Positions 36,519 to 49,449 are shown, counted from the first letter of the stretch. The stretch is 64,000 nucleotides of DNA from Gordionus sp. m RMFG-2023 (GCF_954871325.1 NC_088776.1:23174508-23238507), one strand, 5' to 3'. The notes: generated by a model from the letters alone, not told the origin. Program-made: numbers and translations.

Positions 36519-39492
36519 ATGCATAGAAATGCCAAAAGAAAATTTAAAGGTGGAGCTGAAAAATTAAGAAAAAAAAATGCTGCTGGTCTCAAAGCAGCTA
36601 GTGCTGATCCAAAACAACTTAAATTATCTTTTTTTGATAAATCAATACCAAGTATTTCAAATACTATTACTTCATGTAAATAAACTATTTTTTTAGAGAT
36701 ATCAACAACTGCCTCCCATTCACCACTACCTGAAACAACTACCTTATCTACAACATCTTCATGTATTATGGCATCAGTTCAATCATTGCCACTATCCTCA
36801 CACTTGTCAGAAGCAACTACATCAATAATGCCTTCAGATATTTCTCAAAGTGGATTATCAGAATTGGATATGCATACACATGAAAATTTTAAGTTGCAAT
36901 TAACAGCCACTATACCTCAAAAACTTAGATTTTTAATGCAACATCCTATACAACCAATAAACATCAAATATGATAAATTATATTATCGAATGGTAATGAG
37001 TGAAAAAATACCTAGAAAATGGATTACCATAAAAATTATATGTAATAAAGCTCAAGCTGTGCATCAATCTGCCTGGCATTTGCAGTATGTGAAAACACTT
37101 TCACAACAGGCTCTACAAATTTTCGTCACATGCACTCAGTTATTAAAATACATGAAAATTCAAAAGTGCATATTAGTGCTGTCGAGGCCTACCTCAGAGC
37201 TTCAAAAAACTAGTCGTTTAATAATTCAATTAGCGTTAAAATATTAAATGGAAAAAATCGACAAATTCATAACAATATCCACATAATAAAACAAATATTT
37301 GAAATAATAAAGTTTTTAGGTAAACAAAACTTACCATACAGAGGGTCAAATGCTACCGAAACACTTAGCCTCTTTGATAATGAAAATTTAAATCATGGCA
37401 ATTTCCTGGAAATGATCCGTATTATATCAAAGAATGATCAAATACTTAGAGATCATTTAGAGAAGGCTATTTTAAAAAGCAAACGTAGAAAAGATACGCT
37501 TAAACTATCTAACAAATCAAAATCGAAGGGAAGAGGTTCTCTCATAACCTTGTTGTCAAAAACAACTGTCAACAAAGTTATTGAACAAAACTTACCATAC
37601 AGAGGATCAAATGCTACCGAAACACTTAGCCTCTTTGATAATGAAAATTTAAATCATGGCAATTTCCTGGAAATGATCCGTATTATATCAAAGAATGATC
37701 AAATACTTAGAGATCATTTAGAGAAGGCTATTTTAAAAAGCAAACGTAGAAAAGATACGCTTAAACTATCTAACAAATCAAAATCGAAGGGAAGAGGTTC
37801 TCTCATAACCTTGTTGTCAAAAACAACTGTCAACAAAGTTATTGATGCTGTTCTTGATCAAATCAGGAATTTAATAAAAAAGGAGATTGGTAACAAACGG
37901 TTTAGTTTGCAAATGGATAGAACTCAAGACATTTGCGTTTATGATCAACCATTTGCCTACGATACATATATAATGGTAAAATTACAGAAAGGCTTTTTGC
38001 ACTTACAAAAGTTACGAACTCTTCTGGAAAAGGATTTTTTGATATCTTGAGTGAATGCTTTTTAAAACATGGAATTCAAATGAGAAATATAATTGGAGAA
38101 TCATTTGATGGTGCTGCAAATATGCGGGGGGAATTTGTTGGGTTGCAAGCTCTTATTAGACAAGAGGCTCCAGGTAGCTTGTATATTTGGTGTTATGGTC
38201 ACATATTAAATCTCTGTATATGTGATTCATGCGATAATATTGAAGGCAAAATTTTATTTGGATTATTGAACAGACTAGCAACTTTCTTTGGTGAATCATA
38301 TAAAAGGATGGACGCTTGGGTGAAACAGAATAACTCAACTGGCCAAAATAAACTAAGAAGGCTGCAAAAAATAGGTGAGACAAGGTGGTGGGCACGTGAA
38401 AAAGCCCTTAAATAGATATATGGCAAAGAGAGCTTACTTCCAATAACGATAAGTGCAATTCGATTTATAATAAATAATAAATCATTTGAGGCAATAACCT
38501 CATCAGAAGCGCAGTCGTTGATAGATAATTTATGTAAATTTAAGACTCTTAGTACAGCTGTAATATATTTAGAAATTTTTGAAATAATGGGGCCATTGTC
38601 ATTGTATCAAAAATTTAGATATTTTGTCGGCATGGAAGATGATAGAAGATGCTAAGTCTTCTGTGTCATCGATTACTATTACATCAATTCAAAATAAAGC
38701 AATAAAAATGGCTTCTGATTTAAATGAAACACTTTCATATTTAAAGCTTCCGGAGAGTATCTGTGTACAGACTGCTATGCCAAAAATTCGAATAGGACGA
38801 GCAAAGAGAATATATAGTGATGAAGGCCAGGATGAACGTCCTCAAGAATCGATTGACCTTTATAGGGTTGAAGTATTTCGTCCTATAATTGATCAAATTA
38901 TAAACAGTTTGTCGGAACGCTTTTCTGCGAATAGAGAGCTTATTTTGAATGTGCGATATTTGCATCCAAGGCATTTTGATGACATAAATAGTAAAGGTAT
39001 TTCTGAAATGGCCTTGGAAAAACTGGCGCAATTGGCAAATATATCGAGTGATAAATTACATAACGAATTGTGTTCATTTTCTAGTGTATTCAAAGATTTA
39101 ATAGCAGAATTAAATGAAACGGACGATGATATCTTATGTACAAGTGAGGAGTCGAATGAAGAAGATGGAATACTACAATATGATAATAACTCGAAGTGTG
39201 ATAAATGTAACAATTATTTAATATGCGTGTATGAAATTCTTAAGAGGTATAATATGCATACAAGTGCATACACTAATTTATTTTTGGCGTATGAATACAT
39301 TTTAACTTTATCATTTACGCAGGTTAATTGCTAGAGAACATTTAGCAAATTGAAAATTATAAAAATAGGCTGAGAGCTAATATAGGCCAAGAAAAATTAG
39401 AAGCGTTTTTAATGATGTCAGTTGAACGAGAACTATTATCGCAGATTGAAATAGAAGATATTCTTGTTTATTTACGCAAAGGTTCAACATAA
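36519..39492 (+). pseudogene. hAT transposase (DUF4371 / ZMYM1-like), decayed
   Basis: The reading starts MHRNAKRKFKGGAEKLRKKN with a lysine-rich head, as in ZMYM1/5-like hAT proteins. Further pieces are KVHISAVEAYLRASKN, LPYRGSNATETLSLFDNEN, a DUF4371 core (NRGNFLEMI-like; SLQMDRTQDICVYDQ), GESFDGAANMRGEFVGLQAL with the next acidic residue, WCYGHILNLCICDSC, GETRWWAREKA, and the C-terminal dimerisation piece LRANIGQEKLEAFLMMSVER. At least four frameshifts or stops break it (near 36680, 37010, 38048 and 38415, and again near 39334). A 261-bp internal tandem duplication adds 87 residues. Such enzymes cut and paste the element in the nucleus. It is not functional as read. Confidence 0.85.
37323..37844 (+). 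repeat. Near-perfect in-frame 261-bp tandem duplication in the transposase
   Basis: Unit 1 is 37323-37583 and unit 2 is 37584-37844. I found one mismatch (GAGGGTCAAA against GAGGATCAAA). The unit is 87 codons, so the frame is kept. The repeat is far younger than the frameshifts around it, or it is an assembly artefact. Confidence 0.9.
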
Positions 39493-39726
39493 AAATTATA
39501 TATTATTAATTCATTTATTTAAATCTTATTTATATCTATTACAATATGATCTCTAATTTTATAAGTGCAACAATTTTATTCTCTGTGCAATATTGTATAA
39601 TTGTTATAATTTTATATGTGTAATTAATTGATTTTATATATTGAGTATGATGTAATATATTATATTTAACATGTTATGTATGATTTGATTTTATAGTGCA
39701 ATATCCTTGTAAATCTAATATAAAAT

Positions 39727-39850
39727 ATATATGTGCAATGAATATTTTTTAATATGTGCAATGAATATTTTTTTATATGTGCAATGAATATTTTTTTATA
39801 TGTGCAATGAATACTTTTTTATGTGTTCAATGAATATGATTTTGGATGTG
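39727..39850 (+). repeat. Minisatellite, TATGTGCAATGAATATTTTT unit
   Basis: Five to six copies of a unit of about 24 bp stand in a row, followed by looser TGTGCAAT words upstream and downstream. It lies between the transposase stop and the right terminus of the hAT element. Confidence 0.85.
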
Positions 39851-40081
39851 CAATTTTTTAAAATAAAATATATGATTATCGTGTCATTATTCTTTTCTTT
39901 TTTTAAAATGTAAATTGTTTGAACCTATAAAAAATAACAAGTAATAAAAATTTATAATTTAAAGAAGCCATTTAAGAGAACCAGGCCCGCAAAATAGGAG
40001 GTATGGGGGCGAAGCCCCCATAAAAATGAGGCCGCTATAAAAAAATGCCCACGAGGCCGTAACGTCGCCAGTCCACCCCTG

Positions 40082-41399
40082 ATGAATTACCTCAGGAATG
40101 TCTTGCTCTAATAATAATGAATAATAATTTCGTATAATGTATTTTAAAATAATGAGTTGTAATATTGAGAACAGCTAGGAAAACGTAGATTCACAAATTT
40201 TTTAATTTACTTACCAGAGATTTCGAATTCAAAAATCAAAGATAAAAATTTTTGCATTGATCAGATAAAAATGTTATTAGCATATAAATAGGATCTATAA
40301 AATTTCGCCATTATCAAATTTCATATTTACCCGATTTACGTTTAAAAATATATTAAAGATTATGCTATAGCAAATTTTAGCAAAATGGATATTTTTTTTT
40401 CCATTTATTAGCGCATAAATATGCAATTGATTGATTTTGACTGTATTATAAATTTTGCATATTTATTTATTTCCTATATACGGACTAAAAGTATAACATC
40501 AATATTAATTTCTTACTCCCCCAAAGGTATTTGAATAAATTCTAATATCAAAAATTTTAATAAAAATTTTTAAGAAATATTATTGTTAATTAAAAATACT
40601 AAGCATAAATTTATTAGGATTAATAACTATTCTAATACACAATTTTAAACTAATGTGAATTAAAAAAATTATATATATAAATCGGCATTTAAAAACTATA
40701 AAATAGATGTGAATTATAAAATATAAAGTGAATATAACCCACGATATGAATCTCTTAAATGACCCAAAATTGAAATTTGAATTTTTTGAGCTTTTAAAAT
40801 ATATAAAGTATAAAAAATTTAAATGTTGGAAATATAAATTAATACACAAAAAGTTTCTTAGGAATAATTGTATTTTGTATGTTTGAGCTAATTTTTTAAT
40901 TATCTATCCTTGCTTGGCGTTTAATGACTATGAATATTCAAAAGATACAAATCATTCAATCTACTTTCAGATGTTGTATTTAATAGGTATGTTTTTCACA
41001 GACTTGCAGGCCCGGCCCCCGAGCAGGACCGTATTTTAATTTTTTTAAATATAATCGGGCCTTTAGAAAAAATATCCGGGCCAAGATGTATATTTTAAAA
41101 CCAAATATTTAAAATCAAAAATAAATATAATTTATTTTAAAATTCAGGCCGGGCCTGGCGTGAAAATTTTAATAAAAAAAACCCGAGCCGGAAAATTAAA
41201 AAAAAAAAAATCTGGGCCGTGTTCTGCAAATGGTACCTCTGCAAGGCTCTGTTATTCTTCTTAAAAAAGAGAGTGTTCTCTCATTAGTTTACTAAAGAGC
41301 TGCTAATATATATATATAACCATTTTAATACATTGAGAATATAATCTAAAATGTGTTTGAAATAAAAAGCATTCATAGCATTTTTTGGGACTGTATCAA
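40082..41399. other. AT-rich stretch with a GC-rich repeat patch at 40985-41245
   Basis: No gene is seen. The patch 40985-41245 starts CAGACTTGCAGGCCCGGCCC and ends with GGGCCGTGTTCTGCAAATGG; GGCC-rich words on both sides are in opposite order, as in the patches at 6968 and 34224. A minus frame at 40849-40586 is AT-driven. Confidence 0.45.
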
Positions 41400-41945
41400 C
41401 CATAGTTAATCTTTTAATCATAGTTATTCAGCTAATAAGGCATCATAAGATATTTTAACATCTTCATGATAAAAATATAACAAATATTTATATTTTTTTC
41501 TATCACCATATGAAAAAGGTTGGGAGAGGGGACATTTGTTTTGTAATACTCTTCTACTGATCCTATATTAATGTTTTGACGATGAGCTTGCTTGCTGCAA
41601 GTCGAGGGGGACAAATATTAAACACGTATAGCTCTGCTTTTGACTCAACAATAACATATAAAATATGAAATTCTTCATCAACATTAGCTTTAATTTCCTT
41701 GAATTCTAATAAAATGCTCTCCGCTATTCTCATCTTCTTAATCAAATCAATGTCATGTTTTTGAAAAGTATTACATAAAATAGTTGTATAATTAAATAAT
41801 ACATTCTAATGAAAAAAAAAATTTGGAATAAGTATTGAATTCAATAATTTTATTTCTTCTGAGAAAATATTTCTTTCAAGTCATTGTGATATTTCAGTAG
41901 TAGCATTAATAATCGGTTCTTCTAACTCCATAAAAGCTGTTACTG
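41400..41945 (-). pseudogene. hAT transposase fragment (DUF4371 type)
   Basis: On the minus strand two overlapping frames join as CPPRLAASKLIVKTL and then HRQNINIGSVEEYYKTNVPS followed by PNLFHMVIEKN. This corresponds to the PR.C.RQ.HR.N....PEEYFR.S.F.PFLD.L block in the middle of ZMYM1-like hAT transposases. Upstream, IKKMRIAESILLEFKEI fits the helical part before it. The rest of the protein is missing. Confidence 0.6.
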
Positions 41946-42239
41946 CTTAATGGCGGAGACTCGATCTCGTTGGACAAGCTTGCAATTTCTTTCTCCCTGT
42001 TGGACAAGTTTCAGAGATAATTATTATTTGACTAGAAATTTAGATAAATATTACGCCACTAAAATTTGAAAATAATAGGAAAATTACGCCAAGGAAAACT
42101 TGAAATTGAAGTTGATTGATAAAATAACTTAGTACATGAATGTGATAAATAAATGTAATTAAATATGGAATAAATATTAACAAATATAAATTAATATTAA
42201 CAATAATATTTTTGAAAAATATAATCCAGCATCTGCATT

Positions 42240-42312
42240 TTTTGGCTTTGGGGGGGGGGGGAGGGGGGGGGGATTTGTCCTTTTGTCTCCCCCCGCTGCG
42301 TACGCCAATGTC
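42240..42312. repeat. Poly-G tract and terminus of a small inserted element
   Basis: G runs (42250-42272) are followed by CCCCCCGCTGCGTACGCCAATG. On the minus strand this reads CATTGGCGTACGCAGCGGGG, a MITE-like terminus related in style to family A. It interrupts the gypsy reverse transcriptase frame just after LNMQRFSFNNQQIFKD. Confidence 0.5.
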
Positions 42313-43650
42313 TATCTTTAAATATTTGTTGATTGTTAAACGAAAATCTCTGCATGTTTAAAAGTCTGTCCAACTCAGCTTCAACGGTTCGACGCAACGG
42401 AAATGGAATTCTTCTGGCCAGTAGCGTAATCGGCACTGTTTTCGGTTGTATCTTGATGATGGCTTCTTGTAATTTTATTTGTCCTAATTTTTTTTTAAAA
42501 ACTTGCAGAAATTTTGAAACAATAGTAATTAAACTGGAGAAATTCTTATTTATATTATTAATCCGAACTTCTTCCGGAAGTTTTATATCAAATTCTCTAA
42601 GAAAAGGCATTTCAAAAATAAGCGAATTCTCACCCTTAACTACCCAAATAGCTAAAAATTTTGAAATATTCAGGTAACCTCACCCATCACACTACAAGCA
42701 GCACCGGTATCAAATTTCATAGTAAACTGCAGCCCATTTATCTTCGTATCGATTGTAGTTTTATTAGCAAATGACAGGCAAGGTGTCCGTGGTTGAATCA
42801 TTTGTATGGAATGCGTTCTACACTCTTTCGCTATGTGGTTTGCTTTTCCGCAACGAAAGCATATAATTTCATTTAGTTGAAATTAGGTTTAAAACTTGAT
42901 TTATAATTATTAGGGGTATAATTATTATGGTTGAATATGTTAGCATTATAATTATTATTATTATTGAATTTATTAACGTTATTATAATTATTATTCCTAA
43001 AATAAGTAATTTTGTAACCTTGTTTAGGCTTATGGTTAATTATTTTATTAACTTCTGCCTGGGTTTCCTTCTCCAATGAGGACATCGCGATCACTAAACG
43101 CACATTATTTTCAAAAGTGATACTCCTTCAGTATATTTTGACCGAAGTTCTTTGTCCAGTTCAGGCAACCCTAATCCTAAGATAAAAATAGTTCATCAAC
43201 CGACGATTTAAAATTACATAAAGAACAAATTTTTCAATTTGATTGAAAATTCGATAATAGTTTCACCGCCTCTTTTTAAAGTATAAAAATTATTGCGATG
43301 TAGGAAAATACTAGAAATATCCTTAAATATTTACTCTAGACTATCAAGTAAAGTTAAATAATTAATGCTCTCTAAATTATTTGGGTAGTGGAAATTTTTA
43401 ATTTTAATTAAGTTATCAGTACCTATGTATGCTAATAACAAATCCTTTTTTTTTGATCAACAATATTTTTTTACTTTGGAAATGAGTTCTATATTATATA
43501 CGTGTAATCCTGAATATTCATTTTTTCTTTGACTAATTATGGAATATGGAATTGAGTAGAAGTTGATGATTCTTCGTTTTTTCAGAAATATCTTCTTCGA
43601 GTCTTCGTTAGGCATAGGTAGTATAATTGTAACCTTTTTATTTAATGCGT
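42313..43650 (-). pseudogene. Ty3/gypsy relic: gag end, protease and start of reverse transcriptase
   Basis: In minus-strand order: a gag end with KELRSKYTEGVS-like and LEKETQAEVNKIINHK pieces (about 43180-43010), an Asn-rich linker, a CCHC zinc knuckle CFRCGKANHIAKEC near 42860, the protease start FDTGAACSVMGEV near 42720-42680 with its catalytic D-T-G, and FKKKLGQIKLQEA with PFPLRRTVEAELDRLLNM, the linker that opens gypsy reverse transcriptase, at 42510-42330. Several stops and shifts are present. The element is cut off at 42312 by the small insertion. It belongs to the same broad K02A2.6-like group as the integrase relic at 15578, but on the other strand. Confidence 0.85.
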
Positions 43651-43854
43651 CTCTTTTTTTAAAAAATTAATAATAAATGTCACCTAATGAAGTAATTTAT
43701 TTATGTATAAAAATATATTATATGTTTACAATAGAAAATATGTATCCATATATACTTTTACAAAATCGTTTATCTATTTAATCTATTACAATAAATTGTA
43801 GTTTAAAACCAAATTAACAAAATTCAGTTTATATTTATATTAATACATTACACT
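43651..43854. other. AT-rich junction between gypsy and Helitron relics
   Basis: No coding signal. The gypsy 5' LTR and the end of the Helitron would both be expected near here, but neither border could be recognised. Confidence 0.4.
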
Positions 43855-44828
43855 GTCCACGATAAATTGTTGCAAAAGACGTTTGGATCTTAAAATAATA
43901 TTCTCATCATCTTTCCTGACCATAAAGTGATAGGAATAATACGCAGGTAACATATTATTTGAGTTTCTATAATGAATAGAGGGTGGTATCCAATATTGCC
44001 TCTAAGAAAATGAAGAACATATTGGAAGGGATAGTAGAATAGTGGAGCTTGTTAATACGTCTTAAAGGACCAGCTATAGTTTTTAGAATAATATCTCTAT
44101 GGGCTATATGATCACTGCCATCACCAGGTAATAATACTGCTATTTCAGATGAGGTAGAATTATTGTGATAATGTATGTCAAAACTTGGAGTAGATTTTAG
44201 GTTTAGGGATATGTTAGGAAAGCCATTAGTGATCATAGAAGCTACTCTCATAAATTGAGAAGTAAAGGGGTTAATTCCATTAAAAGATGACGATCTAAAA
44301 AGGGAACCTGATTATGCCTGTTTGCACCTCATTTTTACTATCATATATATATATATTTGGAAAAATTTAGGTATATCCCCTAATTTTGGTAGGAGGGAAC
44401 CTATGCGATGGTGAACCTCTCCATTAATTTGAAAGGTATAATTGCCGGAGCGAGAATTGGATAAAGTATTATTTATATTAACTCCTAGTCTGATGAATAA
44501 TGCGGAATTAAATGCTCTTATGTTTGTTAAAAAGTAGGATGATAAACAATGTTCCCTGGTAAATAAACGTATTAAATCAGGAGGAAAAGAGGAAAATTCC
44601 ATAAAATTACCTTCCCATTCATGCAACATGTATGTAGAAAATTGAATTTGATCGTTTGGATAATTTTTCACCATTCCATATTTTAACATTGCACAAGGCG
44701 CATATTTCTGCAATGTTTCCGATATCTAACCAAAGTGAGTGGTGGTAATCAAATATAAGTGGAAATATGCATGGTAGAGGTGGAATAGGGATTGTGGTAG
44801 TGGTGATAGAAATATCATTTAGAGGCAA
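43855..44828 (-). pseudogene. Helitron: conserved N-terminal part of the Rep/helicase protein
   Basis: The main exon starts after an acceptor (TTCACCTAG, ending 44829). It reads in order GNIAEICALCNVKIWNGEKL, FPPDLIRLFTREHCLSSYFL, AFNSALFIRLGVNINNTL, FQINGEVHHRIGSLLPKLGD with the following FFQIYIY, then SSEIAVLLPGDGSDHIAHRD, LRRINKLHYS, LRGNIGYHPL and LLQQFIVDSVMY. This is the typical order before and at the start of the Helitron-like N-terminal and Rep domains. At least three frameshifts break it. The Rep catalytic region and helicase are absent, so only the front of the gene remains. Confidence 0.85.
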
Positions 44829-44884
44829 CTAGGTGAATATAAAAACATATAGATATAAAAATTTAATAAAAAAACAAAATAAAC

Positions 44885-45514
44885 CTGCAGGGGTATTATA
44901 CTGGTTACCAGTAACTCTAGAACGGATAAAGCGTTTGTTGAGTCACCATTTTTTCCTTTATCTTTAATAATAGATTTAACATGTTTTGTAACAATGTGAG
45001 GGATTAAGGTTTGGTTAGCCTAGAAAATTAAGAAATCAGGCAAAAATATGAATAAACATTATTTTTAAAATTAAACGAACATTAAAATATTACTGAACCT
45101 GTAGAGGGGGTCAATATTATATTCATATCTCTAGTAGTTGGGAGGCTATCATAAAAATAAACATTTTGTCTAGTTGGAGACTTATCAAGCCTATCATGTT
45201 CTTCTAAACGTTTATTTTGTATTTGTTCATTATTAATAGCAGATATATCAATATTTGAACAATTATAAGGAGGAAATAAGATGGGGACAATAAAATAAAA
45301 GCAAAAGAAAGTTTAAAAAATATTAATGAGTTAAACCTGCAGAGGAGTCAATAATAGGTTCAAATCTCAAGAAATAGTGGGAATATCATCAGTAGCTAGA
45401 ATAAATGTAATCTATAATATAAAAAAGTATAAGAAGAATATTTATGCATTTTTAGTATACATAGATGGCTAACTTTATTTTGCATTGTTAGTAGATTTTG
45501 TTGGGCTTCACGAT
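44885..45514 (-). pseudogene. Helitron 5' small exons, left part
   Basis: Minus-strand exons with GT-AG borders: 45506-45461 (continuing the exon split by the hAT element), 45411-45337 (TDDIPTIS, stop, DLNLLLTPLQ), about 45260-45099 (CSNIDISAINNEQIQNK to YDSLPTTRDMNIILTPST), and 45019-44885 (ANQTLIPHIVTKHVKSIIKD). Introns are about 50-80 bp, and the one joining to the main exon is 56 bp. Three exon ends share the pattern D.PT.SR.LN.ILTPLQ followed by GT. One in-frame stop shows decay. Confidence 0.65.
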
Positions 45515-45987
45515 CAGGGTTGTCAGGTCAAAATTTTCAAATTGAGAGAAATTTAGTATTTTGCGGGAGAAATATGAAAATTGTGGTAGAAATATAAAAA
45601 TTGCTAAAAAAAATTTTTTGCTAGCCAATTGTCTTAATTATCCGCCTATTATTTTTTATAATTAGTTTATATAAAAATATTTTCAAAATAAAATAACATC
45701 TTGATTTATTAAAATATATTAATTTATAAAAAAAAACCAATGATCTTTTTTAAATATAAATTACGTAAAGATAAAATTTTATATAAAAAAACAAACGATT
45801 TTAATTTTAAAATATTTTATGCGAATATCCCGCAAGACTACAATTGGAAATCTACCGTGTGTGTTTACAATATAAGAATAGGCGCTTAATTATCACCTAT
45901 CAAGTTTAAATACATAATAAGATAATATTGTACTTATTTCAATGATAATTATTTTACTTAATATAGTTCAATCACATTATTATAATC

Positions 45988-46905
45988 AATGCAGGGGAGT
46001 GTATCTACATTCATTGCAAAACAAATATATTCTCCATAAATAAGAAATAATACAGATGCAACTAGAGTAGCGGCAATTGTAATCACTTATCTTGTAGTAC
46101 AACATTCACAGAGCTACTTATCATTACAATGTAGGTAGAATCTTTCCCCATAATATTTAACGACTCCAAGAAAAATGAAAACTTTACTTGTAGAACAAAT
46201 GAGCAAAGATATCATCAAAATTTTAGAACCTGAATCCAGGAGGTCAATTCTTGACGATTTGAAAGATGGGCATACATATGCAATTCTAACAGATGCATCT
46301 AATCCTTGATCCTCTGCTATCAACAAAATTAAGGACGTTTCAATTAAACTAATAAATCTTTTCCATCAAATAGTGAAAAATCCAAAGACATAGCTAACCA
46401 TATAATGGTAAATATAGCAGACTCGGGTTTATCAATAAATTACATGTCAGCTTTCTGATCTGATAATGCCTCAGTGAATTTGGAAAAAACCAGAGTGTAT
46501 TTATAGAATTAAGTAGCATTGCGATTTGTTCCTAATACCCGCCATCGACAGAGATTTAAAATTTTATAAACCTTTAAAAAAATTTCTTAAATAAAAATTA
46601 TAAAAGCTGCCCTAACATTTTGAAATTTTTTTTAAATAATGAATGGCAGAGGTATATTTAGGAATGATTCCACATGTAGGAAATCTACTACATGCTGTTA
46701 ATGTGCAGTTGCAATCGGAAGAATCTTAACAAATAATTCATAAAATTATGCTACAGATGTGTTTCTATACAGTTAAAAATTGTCAATAAATTTTATTACG
46801 CCATTGCTAAAACTATATTAAAATGTTCAAATATTTTAAAAATACCGATAGATATTGATATCTTGTTTGAGGAGATTGTAATGCTCTCTATTTTTGATTT
46901 ACAAT
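45988..46905 (+). pseudogene. hAT transposase, inverted second copy, 3'-truncated
   Basis: The plus frames read EQMSKDIIKILEPESRRSIL, DDLKDGHTYAILTDASNP, then EKSKDIANHIMVNIADSGLS with SDNASVNLEK, and finally DIDILFEEIVMLSIF. The same words in the same order occur on the minus strand at 50442-49450 and 47427-46990. The copy stops just before the C-terminal dimerisation region and abuts the end of the opposite copy at 46990. Many stops are present. Confidence 0.75.
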
Positions 46906-46989
46906 GTAAAAAATATATTTATTTTATGCGAATGTACAAATAAGATTTTATAAAATATAAAAAAAATATGGAAAATAATAGTTATAATG

Positions 46990-47427
46990 TTAATTATATT
47001 TTATTTGAGATTTAAATAATGGAAATAAACGTTTACCGTTGTTATTGAGATATTTATAAAATTCCTGGCATGACATATTATAAATATGTTTAACCATTAA
47101 CTCGGCCTCTAATGTTGTTAAAGCAATCCGATTTCTCTCCTTTTTCCAGGCAGTCCTCGTCAGGCTGAAAATGCGCTCGGATGAGGTATTAGAATGAGGT
47201 AAGGAGAAGACATACTCGCATATTTTTTTCCAAGCATGGGGATTTATGGTTATTTCAAAAAATTCTACCCATTTCTCCTCTGTTTTTAGACCATCTAACT
47301 TTAAGTATTCTGGTTCATAAAAAATAGAGAGAATTACAATCTCCTCAAATAAGACATCAATGTCTTTCGGTATTTTTAATATATTTATTAAATTACAAAA
47401 ACCATCAATAGATGATTTCTGTTCCAT
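46990..47427 (-). pseudogene. hAT transposase, C-terminal dimerisation region
   Basis: An open frame of 145 residues. KIPKDIDVLFEEIVILSIFY is followed by VFSLPHSNTSSERIFSLTRT, the conserved hATC signature with S-ER.FS, and KKERNRIALTTLEAELMVKH. It is the end of the minus-strand transposase copy, whose front lies at 50442-49450. The frame itself is intact, so decay is younger or milder here. The region holds proteins together as dimers in hAT enzymes. Confidence 0.85.
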
Positions 47428-49449
47428 TTATTTAATAAATATTTAGACAGTCTTATTAATTTTTAAATAATAAAATTAAATCTATATATTACTTAATGGA
47501 ATTATAAAAGAAATCATTCAGTGGGCAATCAAAAAAATTTGTTTTTAGTTCAAGGGGATATTAAGGAGCCATTAAAAAAAAAATTTTTGCTTCAAGGTGC
47601 TATTCAAATTTTTCAGGGGGCTCGAGCCCCTGCGCGATCCCCCCCCCCCATGACATTACTGGTTTAAATATTATGACCTTCATATAAAATTAGATTAATA
47701 CATATAAATTATATTTTCACTATGTCAGTTTGCAATCAAATTTTGTGTTAAAAATAGAATAATATCACTCACTAAATATTAATTTAGCATTAATAGTTGA
47801 AGCTTAATTGACTATTATTATTTAAATTATTACATAACCCTAATTAAATAAATATAATCAATTATTAAGTGAAAACTAAAAAATTAAATATTGTAATTAG
47901 CTGAGTTCAAAATGACTAATCAACTATATGTTTATTTTAAAATTTTATTATCATACCTTAAAAATATTTTCAAGGTCCAAATAAGTATAAGAGATTTCTT
48001 TATAAAAAGTAAGTAGACATATAGTTTATAATCCTCTACTATATACAGTTGTTTATAAAATATTAGACACAATGCCACTTTTATAGACGTATTTGACAGT
48101 TATATAATATATTACAGTTAATATTATAATAAATTTTACTAATAAATGGTTTTGATAATAAATATAATAACAAATTGCATTCAGGTATTTAACGCCATCT
48201 ATTTAGTTATAAATAATTTTTAAAATTAAATTTTATTATTTATTTTGCAATAGATGTAATAAATTTGATATTTTTTCTTCTCTTTTTTACGTGTTTTTAG
48301 GAAAGCTATTTTTTTCTTTTTCGAAAAACAGTCTTGAGTTAAATTTTTAATACAAGTATATTTTTGATATTATTACAAACTACTATTATTTTAAATATAA
48401 TATATCAGTGGTGCGACAATATATAAAATCTTAATTGTTTCATCATATCATTCTGGTCCTTATTTTATAGCTAGAAAATGTTTAATTTTTAATATGACAT
48501 TGCCGTGTAAATAACTCCAGGCTTCAATATATTTGCATAATTTTTTCTTCCAAAGATTTTTAGTGTTTTTATTTTATCAATTTATCCAACATAATAAATT
48601 CTGATATTAGTTTACATCGTAAGTGTCATGTCTATTATTGCAAATTAACTAGCATCTATTATTTGTGTTGCTATGTAATTTAAGATTATTACTATACGAC
48701 TGAAAGCATATAATTTCATATTTTAGAGTCGTTTATATATCATTTAAAATGGAAGATAATCTTTTAGAAATTTAATATCTCACAATAATTTTCTCGATTA
48801 CTTATCTAGCTTCCATAATGTCATCTAAGAGGAAGCTCTAATCACAATATAGTTTGATGATTTGGATTGGTCGTTTATATTCTCTCCTACAAAAATTGTT
48901 GATTTGGTTTAGGCCTATAAATTTTTCCCTATTAGTCCATTCTATAAAATATTGTCTAAAATAGTTACAGAGAATTATACTAGTTTGATAATCTTTTATC
49001 TATGTAAGTTGCTAAGAATTATATTATTGTATTATGTGATTTTTTATATGCCAGTTTATTTTGTATGCATAATATAATAAATGACAAAATATGAAAATAA
49101 GAATAATTGTTCAGAGTTAACAAATTTTAAAAAAGTATAATATATTAATATAAAAGCGGGCCGAAGGCCCGCAAATTGGAAGGTATGGGAGGCGAAGCCC
49201 CCCATAAAATTTTTTTTAATTGAGCCCCCTGAGATTGTGAAGGCTAGCGACGCCCCTGATTTATACATTTGTAAATAGAGTTATTAGAATCCAATTTTTA
49301 TTGCAAATATTCTAAAATTGTCTTAATAAAAATATCTGCTTCATTTAAAAATGTATTAATTAGAGTATTATTTATTTGAACATTTTAATATATTATTTTT
49401 AGCTATAGCGCCATAAAATTTATTATCAATTTTTAACTGTAGAGATGAA
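47428..49449. other. AT-rich insert between the two halves of the minus hAT transposase, with a GC-rich terminus at 49150-49259
   Basis: This 2-kb stretch interrupts the transposase. Its right part, 49150-49259, reads on the minus strand from CAGGGGCGTCGCTAGCC through GGGGGCTTCGCCTCCCATAC, the style of the hAT right end at 40000-40081. Its left part has GGGGGCTCGAGCCCCTGCGC and a run of 11-12 C at 47639-47650. It is probably a nested non-autonomous hAT element. The borders do not pair cleanly, so I do not fix them. Confidence 0.5.

Larger units (their letters stand above)
35739..40081 (+). mobile_element. hAT element (4343 bp), ZMYM1/DUF4371 type
   Basis: It starts CAGGGGCGGACTGGC and ends GCCAGTCCACCCCTG; a second inner block (GGGCATTTTGCCCACGAGGC / AAAAAATGCCCACGAGGCC) is also shared between the ends. 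The transposase gene runs inward from 36519. Flanking octamers do not match, so the target duplication has decayed or the borders are off by a few bases. The right end also has a GTATGGGGGCGAAGCCCCCA hairpin, a pattern shared with the fragment at 49150-49259. Confidence 0.85.

Noticed and set aside
38156-39213. Several minus-strand frames of 75-106 codons
   Set aside because: They are antisense shadows of the plus-strand hAT transposase.
39727-39850. Regular repeats that could suggest a CRISPR array
   Set aside because: The units are contiguous without unique spacers, and the window is from a eukaryote.
40586-40849. Minus-strand hydrophobic frame
   Set aside because: AT-driven composition without domain or context.
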